Assembly: GCA_020736575.1 (NCBI GenBank)
Contig: JAGPYM010000016.1
Span: forward strand, 186,001 to 250,000
Source: Thelonectria olida
Lineage: Eukaryota; Ascomycota; Sordariomycetes; Hypocreales; Nectriaceae
DNA length: 64,000 bases
Reading direction: 5' to 3'
Program-made: the position numbers and the translations under genes
The notes under the pieces: generated by a model
Told to the model about the DNA's origin: nothing
The model's input: only the letters and a program-made list of their open reading frames with translations
Database searches by the model: none
Shown here: piece after piece, positions 22,986 to 33,175 of the stretch
Layout: the number at the start of each line of letters is the position of its first letter
How positions within the stretch are numbered: the first letter of the stretch is position 1

Positions 22986-24068
22986 ATGCAGTCGCCGTCG
23001 AGCAAATCTTTCTCGGACACTGATTCGAACCATACAACCTCCTCTAAACGTTCAGACACAAGCGACGCAAGTATGAGACGTCCCGTTCGTCCCAAGTATC
23101 GTCGCTCGCAGATCGAGCCGTACTTGACGCGCATCAGGGTCCCCATTCACGAACGCCCCGACATTGGCGTCGAGCATCTTTCACCTCGCAAGCAGCTCGA
23201 GATCCTCACATTGCTCACAAAGTGCCACTTGTGCAACGTGCCTTTTGAGAACTTGAGCCTGCATTACTCGTGGCATCGTGTCATCGAGATCGACCCTCAG
23301 GTCCTCTACAGTAAGATTATCGAGTCATCTGGGCGAGGCGGCTACTGCATGGAGAATAACACGCTCTTCAACACACTCCTGGTGACACTCGGCTTCGACG
23401 TCTACATGGCCGGATCCAGGGTATACCAGGCGAATCACGCCAAATATGGCGGTTTCGACCACTGCGTCAACATTGTCACCATTGGAGAGGAGCAGTACTT
23501 GGTCGACGTCGGCTTCGGCGCCAACGGGCCCATCCAGCCTCTCCGAATGGACCCCTACTCCAAGGAAGGCCGCAGGCACATCGGGGACAGGCAAGTCCGC
23601 CTCCGCTTCGACACGATCCCGCAAGGCGTCAACCGCCGGGGTAAGTACTGGATCTACGAAACGTCCGATACCGACTCGGAATGGCAACCCGTATATTGCT
23701 TCACCGACCTCGAGTTCCTCCCTGAAGACATCCGCATCATGAACCTAGCGCCGTCAACGCTGCCAACAAGTATGTTTCGGAGAAACGTCATCTGCGCACG
23801 CTTCACCACCATAAACGACTTCAAAGTATCGTACGGCAACCTCGAAGTGTTGACGCGGTGGGACGCCGACGATGAGGACATCAACGGCATGTTGATCCTG
23901 AACGGCAAGACGCTCAAGCTACGTGCCGAGGGGAGAATTGTGTTCGAGACGGAGTTTCAGAATGAGCATGATCGTGTCAAGGCGCTGAGCAAGTACTTCG
24001 ATATTAGGCTCTCTGAGGCAGACAGACATGCGATCCGGGGATGTGGAACTGAGATTGCTCCCAACTGA
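22986..24068 (+). CDS. Arylamine N-acetyltransferase (NAT)
   Basis: Intronless, 360 residues. The fold is that of the NAT family, which moves an acyl group from acetyl- or malonyl-CoA to arylamines and hydrazines. The catalytic triad is visible: Cys121 in RGGYC, His159 in FDHCVN and Asp174 in VDVGFG. An ENLSLHY motif precedes it, as in family members (FENL). In Fusarium, paralogues of this family detoxify plant benzoxazolinones (the FDB2/NAT1 type uses malonyl-CoA), but this copy cannot be assigned to that group by eye. Residues 1-40 are a Ser/Thr-rich extension before the conserved EPYLTRI start of the domain. Cytosolic. Confidence 0.92.
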   Translation: MQSPSSKSFSDTDSNHTTSSKRSDTSDASMRRPVRPKYRRSQIEPYLTRIRVPIHERPDIGVEHLSPRKQLEILTLLTKCHLCNVPFENLSLHYSWHRVIEIDPQVLYSKIIESSGRGGYCMENNTLFNTLLVTLGFDVYMAGSRVYQANHAKYGGFDHCVNIVTIGEEQYLVDVGFGANGPIQPLRMDPYSKEGRRHIGDRQVRLRFDTIPQGVNRRGKYWIYETSDTDSEWQPVYCFTDLEFLPEDIRIMNLAPSTLPTSMFRRNVICARFTTINDFKVSYGNLEVLTRWDADDEDINGMLILNGKTLKLRAEGRIVFETEFQNEHDRVKALSKYFDIRLSEADRHAIRGCGTEIAPN

Positions 24069-24614
24069 AGACTGGATGGTTACGAAGATGTCTTTTGACA
24101 ATGCCATTTACATGCATGTGGACTATGTTTTATTTACTGTCGGGTCGGATATCTGTTGGCGGTTGCGTGTGAGAGCTGACAGGCTTTGTCCTGTGCCAGT
24201 TGCATTTAGTCCTGCTTCACACCTCGTCTTGATAATTGCTACAACCCACAATGGTACCTAATACATATTAGAGGTTCTCATTTTACTCTTGCGATAGAGT
24301 TGTATTCGTCTCATACATAATTATCCGCCAAGCCAACATCTCCGGGTATTAGCTCATATCCCTGCAGAGCAGACCTGGCAATCATGCAACATGGGTAAAG
24401 TCTCACGAGCATTTGCGAGGGTGGGGTGCCTCGGTTGATCAGAGCATTTCGTTTTCTATTATTTTTGGACTACACGTGTCGAATTGATGTAATAGGTGAC
24501 TGAGGGTTGGCTGAAGTTTCATCAAGTTCATTATCGACGACCTACCTAGTTGCCAATATAGCGAGAAGATACCTAGTCTTCAGGTACAGACATCTCACAT
24601 TGCTGGCATCCATT
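24069..24614. other. Intergenic spacer, no gene seen
   Basis: About 0.55 kb between two plus-strand genes. No coding frame or RNA was recognised. Confidence 0.6.
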
Positions 24615-25621
24615 ATGAGCAATATTTCCTCCTTCGACCAAGATTCTCGGGTCACGCAACTCGACTCTGCTGCATTTTCCGCTTCGCTCACCAAGAGCTT
24701 TTGTGTCGGGAATGGTACGTAACTCGCCGTACTCGCATCCTATACTCCTGTTCTGATCATTCAAACGTTACAGTTCCTAATGGCGGTTACGTCGCCTCCA
24801 TATTCCTCAGGGTCGCAAGCGCGTACCTGAGTCCTCGCAAACAACCCGACCCCATAGCCGCCCATTGGCAGTTCCTCATCGCTACGCACGCGGGACCCGC
24901 CATCCTGATCGTCGAAGATGCGAAGCCTGGACGCGGAACGTCGGTCCTCCACGTCACGCTGTATCAAGGCGAGCTTCTAGACCAGAGCCCTTGGGTGTCT
25001 TCAAAGACCAAGAAGCGAGCTGTGGCGTACATCACGAGTACGTCGCTTGAGCGCGAGAAAGGCGTTACTCTATCAACTGGATTCGTACTCAAAGACGGCC
25101 CTCCGTCGGTCGACTTAGAGAAGCTGGCTCATGGCACCGAAACGGATTGGGAGCGGTTGTACATGCCCATCTTCGACTACGTTCCCATGCTGGAAAAGCT
25201 CGAATACTACGTCCCAAAGGCCTGTCGGTACCGCCCAGCGACGTATGACTTCTGGCTCCGATCTGCCAACGGCGAGCCCTTTACAAACGCCTCGCTAGGG
25301 TGGGTATGCGACCAGGGACCCCCGCTAATCGTCGAGTCCTTCCGGCCGTTAAGTCCTGATGCAAAGATACCCGAGGGAGGGTTTGCTCACGACAAAATAT
25401 TCTGGTATCCCACCGTGACGATGAGCTTAGACGTCAAGAAAGCGCTGCCAGCTGAAGGGGAGGAGTGGCTTAGGTTGAGGGTGTCGGCCAAGGTTCTGAG
25501 GAATGGGAGGTATGATGCTGAAGTGATTGTGTTTGACGTGAAGGGAGATATTGTGGCGTTGAGCAACCATGTTGCGCTGGCTGTGGATATTGAGAGGAAC
25601 TACTCAAAGGGGAAGTTGTGA
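24615..25621 (+). CDS. Thioesterase-like superfamily (acyl-CoA thioesterase, double hotdog) protein
   Basis: Exons 24615-24714 and 24774-25621; 315 residues. The 59-nt intron 24715-24773 (GTACGT..GTTACAG) splits a Val codon. The protein has two hotdog-like halves of the 4HBT_3 acyl-CoA thioesterase type: N-terminal VPNGGYVASIFLRVAS with HWQFLIATHAGPAILIVED, and C-terminal YDFWLRSANGEPFTNASLGWVCDQGPP followed by PTVTMSLDVKK. These mark fungal thioesterase-family proteins of uncertain substrate. The likely reaction is hydrolysis of an acyl-CoA in the cytosol or peroxisome. No peroxisomal SKL tail is present (the protein ends KGKL). Confidence 0.8.
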
Positions 25622-28600
25622 ATGTGAGGCTTACGGATGTAGATGTGGCTCTTGGATATTTCGGGCATGGCAAGCGTTGTCCTAATTAAGCCACCTGTCT
25701 TGAGCTATGGTGTCGATCGGTGAGCCAGTAGATGAGCCAGCCCGATGGAGATGCGGCTTGGATGAGGCAAGCGATGGAGGATGCCATCACCTTGGCATGT
25801 ACCCTAGACAAACACTCGGTTTGGAGGCTCAACATCTGCAGTGTTGGTCTTGTTCAAATCCTCACGTTTGTCAAGAGCAAACTTCCGCCTCGGCAAACTA
25901 GGCTTGAACAAACAAACAACGCCATCCGAGGTGACGTTGTCCAACGAGGCTTGTGGTTGTACAGTTTCCGTCAGCTAGTTCCCAAGCCATCCGGTCAGGT
26001 GTTCACTGCCTTGCTGCCCTAAAGTGCCTGGCCTCCGAGTAATGTCTCTCAGCCATGCCTTGGGAGTGTTCACCGAGGGGTCGGGTACGCTTTTTAGGAT
26101 GTGGAGACGGTGGAACAGCTGGAATGGGAAGTGATGGACCTCACAAAGAGGGTAAGCATGTGGCGGATGCAGTTGGTTGATCGGTGTCATGAAAGGAACC
26201 AAGACATTGAGTTAAAACGTACGAGCAGCAATCCGGCTTCGAATAAAGTTAGGCACAGGACGCGGCCCTAGGACTTACCAGATCGGCCGCAGCCGAGGCC
26301 AAGTCTTAAGACCGGGGTGGCCATCGGAGACCAGTTGCCATTAGGAGGGGAGTTGGTGATGACCCGGGCCGGGAATGTGACCCGATTTTGAGGGGGGAAG
26401 TTGACGAGTTGGCGGGGAAGAGCAAGAGCTCAGACATTTTATCGGGGTGTGGTTGGCAGCGTTAAATACCTCGATGCCCCGTATGATAGGGATAACGTAT
26501 GGTGATTGTCATGGTTAATGCTGAAACTCGATAATGGTCATTCCCAAGAGTTCATCAACTTCCGACGCCGGGAGGTGGGGGGCCAATCGGCATTGCCCTT
26601 CGCGGCCGATTCGCGGACCGGAGCCGGGGCCGCCGGGTGCGGCAAGAGTGGGGGAGATGGAGAAGAATGGTAGGAGCGGGAGTAGGAGACTGGCCGCGCA
26701 CGCATGCCCCAGGCGGAAAAAAGTAGAGATTCGGGAGAAATACCGAGAAATGATCGTCGGAGAATCACGGCGCCGGAGACAACCGTCAGCAGCAGATGAT
26801 GCAGGTGAGACGTTTGAATAGACATTGAGGGGGTGGTGTTTTTGCCGGGTTCGAGGCGGAAATAGGGAGTAAGGCCTGTGTTCCCAAGTTCCCCAGACTC
26901 CGAAGACGAAGGCGGGAGGCTCGGAGAATGGTCTCGGCAGAAAGACCAATTCGCGGTTTGAGCCCCTGATTTATTGTCATGAGTTTCGGTCACGGTCATG
27001 AGCCTCAAACAAACGACATGGGCCAACATCGGGTGCAAGCTGGGACTGACATCCGATGGAATCATGACATGTTGGTGACAACCTGGTGCCGCGTCTTTGG
27101 TGGGCTGCCTGACGCGATTCGATTTTGTCTGGGGAGACTGAAGGTAGGGATATCCTCGAACATTGCCCCATTATGTGTTGCCCTTATGCAGACACTATAA
27201 CCAAGCTTTGAGGAACGAGTCAGGACCTATGCGTGCTGAGGAGGAATAATCAAGGAAGAAAAAGACTTTGCCCTCCCTTGCTGTCATGTCTAATGGCGCC
27301 CGTGGAACCTGGCCAAACTGGTCAGTTCCACCTCTCAAACGAGGGGAAATTCTTGATGACGGGCAGTGACGCGAGATCAGTGACCAGGATGACATCGGAT
27401 GCACGATGCAGAGAATCACGACCAGCAAAGAAAGGGCCAGCAAAACCGCAGGAAAAAACAGGCCATTTGTACGTGGGCGACGAGACTTGGTTGAGACAAG
27501 TTGTGAAGTCAATCATGACATGTCTCAACCTGTTTAATTGCTTTTTGCTCCTTCCATGCCATGTCAATAGCTGTCCTTCCGAACCTTCTCCCGGGCAGTT
27601 GGCAGGATCACGCACCAGGCATGGAAGGCAGGCGCGGCTCGGCAGAACCCTAAGGCGTGGCCCACTGTGGGAAGGGCCTTGATCAAGTCTTGCTGCTGTA
27701 ACGGCAGGACCGACCATTGAACCCGTCGGTACGGAATAAGGGCAACGCTACGTACCATTTCCAGTTTGCAACAATGCTCGGCCAATCATGGCCCTCCTCA
27801 ACGGTCAACCACCAATCAACAGCTGTCGATGCCTGAAAAAACGGCACTCCCTGCATCGCGCTCCCCTTGCCTCTTGAGGTCTTGTCCCGGATTTCAACTA
27901 CTGACCAGTCGCCGTCCCCGATTCCACTGCCAGTGCCACCAACCGCCAACCACGACCACCAACCACCAACCAACAAAGCGGAAGGGAAGGGGCAGCCACC
28001 CTCGGCGACGCCCTCCTCCCCCCAAAGTGTCCCCAAGACCTAAAAAAAAAATCGAGTGGCCAAGTCTAGAAGCCCAGGCCATCCCGGAAGGAAGCCACAA
28101 CCTGCACCAGTGCCAGAGCCATTGTCAGCGAGTGTCACATCCTCATCCATCGCCCATCGTCCATCCACTTTCCTCTTCCGCATCCGCCATTCCGCCTCCA
28201 CAAACCCACTCCCGTTCTCCCAAGAGTCTCCTTCACCCTCCCAACCCGGACTCTGGCTCTTCTTTGGACCTCGGATTCGGCAGAGCTTCCTTTCTTCATA
28301 CACCAGCCCTTCAACTGCTTCTTTACACTTCACTCCTGCTGTCGAGTGACGGGGAGTAGAGGACTCGACTTCGAAACCCTTGGCCTGCCTCCGGCCCGGC
28401 CCCGAACGCTCGCTTGGTCGACATCACGCCTCTTGTGGTCAACACCACGCATCACATCCATCGATCGATCTCGACTGCATGTCAAGCCTGTCACTTTGTC
28501 GTGGCTAGACTTCCCTCTCAATCCGAGAAGTGGTGGATATTTTTGTCTTTTGTTTTGCATCAACTACCGCGTCGTGTGCTTCTCTTCCCTCCCAAGTTCA

Positions 28601-28880
28601 AAGGCGCCCCTGTCCTTTCGTCACCCGTCAGCTTGCCTCGTCGCCTTGCCTGTCTTTGGCAAACACAACCAGCCCGAACTCGATCCTCACGTGGAACCAC
28701 CGTGTTGGTTGGACATAACCATTCCGAGTTTCCCTCGACTTTCCACGACCTTTCAAACCCCTCGAACCGACATACTCCTCACATAGTCTCGCGTTTTCGA
28801 CGTCGGTCGTCCTCGGACAGTACGTCGCATCTATCTGAGGATATATAACTACACTCGTGCCAGTCACGAGTCAGGGAGCC
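25622..28880. other. Long gene-free tract upstream of the Cdc4-like gene
   Basis: About 3.3 kb without a supported gene. Bases 26250-26700 are purine/GC-rich. Bases 27800-28850 are strongly pyrimidine-rich (CCACC, CTTCC and TCCTC runs) and are the likely promoter and long leader of the gene at 28881. Frames of up to 197 codons occur on both strands but overlap each other and are compositionally driven. Confidence 0.5.
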
Positions 28881-31800
28881 ATGTCGCCCTCACCGGCTGA
28901 ACAGGCCGTTGAGCTTAGGCAGCCCAGGCCGTCCCAAACCCTCTCGGTCAATATTTCCGAGGGTGCCCAGAACCGCTCTCGACGCTTCCAACTCGAAGTG
29001 AGTGAGTGTGTTGAGACGAAGACTGTCACCACCACTACTCGCCTCACCCGCAAGTTCCCTCATGTCTTCGTCCGCGATCCCATCCCTCTTGAGAACCTCG
29101 ACACCAAGGAGTATCCCCTTGCAATGAAGCCCACACCTCCTGAGCTCATTCAGTTCTCCTACAACCTCCCAGAACATAACCATGGCGACAACGAGGAGCA
29201 AGAGGAAGGTGAATCCTCCAGCAAACAGGTTAGTATTTCATCCCCGTTCAACCCTGCGATGTTATCACCAAGCAATCCAACGGTTAAGGCAGTAACCATG
29301 ACACTTACTCACGAGTCCTACAGAAGAGACCAACTGGCAACAGATGTACTCCTAATCCTGTCAAGTCCGAGTCTCGCTCAGAAACTCCGATACTCAGCAA
29401 GATCCCCCGTCAGCCATCCCGATCTCCTTCCGAAGCCTACCCTCGTCATGCCCGCCAAACTCGCGCAAGCCCTATCGATTCCCTAGATGCCGCGGCACCT
29501 ACTTCAAATCCTTCACGAAGATCTGTTCGATCCTCCCAACTGACCGCAGTTTCGGACAAACTGCGTCGTTCTGCATTTGGGAGCAATAGCCGCCGTGAAA
29601 CTGGTGAGAGATCCACCAGAGCGTCGTCTGGTTTCCTCGCAACTCCAGATACATCCGAGGTTACGATTGCACTTGCCGCGCGGTCCTCTCGCCGCAGATC
29701 GGCAAACTCGGACCGTTTACAACAATCCCCCGAACCTCCATCCTCTACTCAGGACGCCGCGAATTTTGAAGCAAGCAGCCCGGTCGAGAGCGATTCACAC
29801 ACAGTCTTCAGCAGCAATGTGGCTACCCCACCAATAACCGATGCGGATGCGGAGCCCTTTGCAGATGTTGACGACGCCCTGCGGGCCTTCCATTCTAGAC
29901 CCACCATCGATGTCGTTACCGCTCAGGATGCCAGTCTTCCTAGTCCCAGATTGTCTCCTACTTTGGCTGCTGCCCAGTTGCACTTGGCCGACAACGACGA
30001 GGATGAAGGCCAAGAGAGTTTTCAAACCGCCACTACTGACCCAGCTACCTGGGCCGACGAGTCCCAGTTGACCGAGGAGGGTGATTCGATGGCTCTGGTT
30101 CGACATGGTCATGATGACTCTCGTGCCCTAGCCCGTGCCGGCTCGGCTGATTCTCAACCCTTTGTCGTCGATACCCAGACTCTATTGGAGGCCTTCGATT
30201 CCATGAAGACGGAAATGAAGACGTTTATGATGTACCAGTTCCTTCGCCGCTGCCCTCGACCTACTCTTCGCGTGGTTGCCGACGCTGTGAATCCGGCCTT
30301 GAAGTGCGACTTCCTGCAGCAGCTACCCCTCGAGCTTAGCTATCATGCCCTGTCATATCTGGACCATCGTGACCTGTGCAGGGCCGCTCGAGTGTCCAAG
30401 CATTGGCGAAATATCGTTGACCGCAACGAGACAGGCTGGAAAGAGTTGTTCGATCGTGATGGATACACTCTCCCCCCTGGCGAGTTGAACAAGGCCATTG
30501 TTCAGGGCTGGGGCTGGCAGGATCCTGTTGGTGCCATGGGATATGAAAAGGACTTGAGCATGAAGACTCGCCTTACGTCGTCAGAACAGGAACTCACCCG
30601 AACTCTCCGAACCGACTCCACCCAGAAGTCACGCACCTCGAAGCGGAAGAGAGCCCTCAATACCTACACACAAACCGAGAGATCGAAGCGTCGGGCTAGT
30701 GCTCAGGAGGCCGCCTCTCGCGAGGAAAAGAACCAGGTTGAAACCAAGCAGCACAAGTCAGAAGGTCCCTTGTCGGCAGCTAATGCCGCCGTCCTTGCTG
30801 TGCCAGATCCTCATTTGGGTCTGTCCACCTTGCGCCAGTTGCATCTCTACAAGTCACTCTACCGCCGACACCATATGATCCGCCAGAGTTGGACGAGCGG
30901 CGAGGTCAAGCCTGGACACGTCGCCTTTGCCGCCCATCCCCGTCACGTTATTACTTGTCTCCAGTTCGACGAGGACAAGATCATTACCGGCAGCGATGAC
31001 ACCCTCATCCATATTTATGATACCAAGACCGGCAAGCTCCGAAAGAAGCTTGAAGGCCACGAGGGAGGTGTGTGGGCGCTGCAGTACGAGGGCAACATGC
31101 TGGTCTCTGGTTCAACTGATCGGTCCGTCCGGGTTTGGGATATCGAGCGAGGATTATGCCAGCAGGTATTTTACGGACATACTAGTACCGTCCGTTGCCT
31201 CCAGATCCTCATGCCGACTGAGACCGGGAAGGATACGTATGGCCAGGCCATTATGCAACCGGAGAAGCCGCTCATAATCACTGGGTCTCGAGACAGCCAG
31301 CTCCGAGTGTGGAGGCTCCCGGAGGTGGGTTCTCGAAGATACATCCAGACTGGACCCCCGGCACATGAGTCAGATTGTCCCTACTTTATCAGGGTTCTAT
31401 CCGGGCATACACACTCGGTCCGGGCCATCTCGGCATATGGGGATACCTTGGTGAGCGGATCGTACGACAGCACGGTCCGTGTCTGGCGGATCAGCACCGG
31501 GGAGTCACTCCACGTGCTCCACGGACACACTCAGAAGGTTTACTCCGTGGTCCTTGACCATGAGCGCAACCGTTGCATCTCTGGATCTATGGATTCTTTG
31601 GTCAAGATCTGGGACCTCGCAACTGGAGCTTGCCTACACACCTTGGAAGGTCACAGCCTCCTTGTCGGTCTCCTGGATCTCCGTGATGAGCGACTTGTCT
31701 CAGCAGCAGCGGATTCTACCCTGCGTATCTGGGATCCTGAGACTGGTAAATGCAGGAATACACTGATGGCACACACGGGAGCAATCACTTGTTTCCAACA

Positions 31801-32137
31801 TGATGGGCGAAAGGTTATTAGCGGCAGTGAGAAGACGGTCAAGATGTGGGATGTCAGAACTGGCGAATGCGTGCAGGACTTGTTGAACGACTTGAGCGGC
31901 GTGTGGCAGGTCAAGTTTGACGAGAGAAGATGCGTTGCTGCTGTTCAGCGCGACTCGCTCACATACGTCGAGGTAAGCGATCTATGCATTAACGAAGGTT
32001 GTTGACTATGTGCTAATGCGGCTTTTCAGATTCTCGACTTTGGAGCGGTCCGAGATGGAAGACCCCCAGAGGAGCTGGGCAAGCGAATTCTACTCAACGA
32101 GCCCGAGGTGCGGGCGATGATTGAAGAGGAGGCTTAG
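28881..32137 (+). CDS. F-box/WD-repeat protein, Cdc4-like SCF substrate receptor
   Basis: Exons 28881-29228, 29324-31972, 32030-32137; 1034 residues. Introns 29229-29323 (GTTAGT..CTACAG) and 31973-32029 (GTAAGC..TTTCAG) are both phase 0. The first 430 residues are disordered and Ser/Arg-rich. An F-box lies near 447-495 (LPLELSYHALSYLDHRDLC, then SKHWRNIVD), followed by a basic linker. From about 650 there are 7-8 WD repeats (GSDDTLIHIYD, GSTDRSVRVWD, GSRDSQLRVW, GSYDSTVRVW, GSMDSLVKIWD, AAADSTLRIWD, SEKTVKMWD). The MIRQSWTSG segment just before the propeller fits Cdc4/Fwd1 rather than the Met30/SconB type. Cdc4 recruits phosphorylated proteins (Sic1-like CDK inhibitors, transcription factors) to SCF for ubiquitination in the nucleus. 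Confidence 0.9.
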
Positions 32138-33175
32138 GAAATCTCTCCGTAACGGAAAGAAGTAGCATTGATGCACTCACGACTTTGTTCGCCGACACAA
32201 GTTTGACGGCATAATGAGGCGGCTTTTGGCGTTGGTCTCGCATACACTCACACAACACACATTGGAGGTGACAAGCATGGATAGGACAGGCATGGCATGG
32301 CACGGAACGGAACGGAACGGAAACGGCGTTGGTGGATTGGCAAATGGGATATACCTATTACTTTGACGACCTCTTTTGTTACATGACGTCTTTTGGGGAG
32401 GACAATCGCATTCACAGTGAAGCTAGGTAGAGGAAGAGGCTTTTACTATACATATATGCATGTTAAGGATAGGCCAGAAAACGAAGAAAAATAGGGCCTG
32501 ATATGAAGAGAACAAAATTACCGAGGAAAATGGGGTTTGAGAGAGGGTGGAACATTTGCTTCTGGTAGTCAATGGATGTATATCTTCTCATGTTGACTGC
32601 TCTATGATACCTACAAGGCATCCATTGTCGAGTGCTGATCCTTGCCGGCGGTTCCGTCTGGATCCATGCTCGATGTGCTGGCGAGGCATTTCCTCATTGC
32701 TTTCGAGTCCGGACAAGTCATCCAAGTGCTGTTGGAAAACGACCGACGAGTTTCAGATCTAGACTGGGATCTGATTGTAATAGACTGTTATCTTATCAAG
32801 AGATGTTCTCGTTGCCTCTAGATACTAAGTAGGACCTAGGCTTGTCTATTTGGTCTCATTCATCATCGTCGTTTACACGCATGATCCACTCGCCTGGTGA
32901 GAAAGCCCACACCGAAACGAGAGGATCAGCGCACAACGACAGGGTCCAGTCCGATGCCAAGACGGAGCTGAAGTTGGAAGAGCAGGGGATTTGTTTCGAA
33001 GGGAAAAGCGATGAGGTCAGTGGGCAAGGGAGGGAAGCAGACTTATTACCATGTTATAACCCCACGCTTTTATGAGGCGTGAGGTGCATTTTGACAGAAG
33101 CTACGTTTGTTTTTTTCCAGTATTATTCCCGTTTGTTGGCCTGATCTTTGACGGACTGACTGTGTTGGGAGGGAC
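32138..33175. other. Intergenic spacer with short ACGGA repeat
   Basis: About 1.0 kb. It holds a short pentanucleotide run (GGAAC, nearly four copies) at 32303-32321. No gene was recognised. A TTTTTTTCCAG tract shortly before 33176 could be a splice acceptor of a leader intron, but this cannot be shown. Confidence 0.55.

Noticed and set aside
26489..26500. TAGGGATAACG, resembling part of a homing endonuclease (I-SceI) site
   Set aside because: Only the first half matches; no intron, endonuclease gene or insertion is nearby.
26515..27065. Minus-strand frames of 144 and 175 codons upstream of the Cdc4-like gene
   Set aside because: Overlapping frames in a GC-rich stretch, without a domain, introns or codon pattern.
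27766..28848. Plus-strand Pro/Ser-rich frames (up to 197 codons) just before the Cdc4-like start
   Set aside because: The tract is pyrimidine-rich in all frames, which gives Pro/Ser-rich translation by composition; it is better read as a leader.
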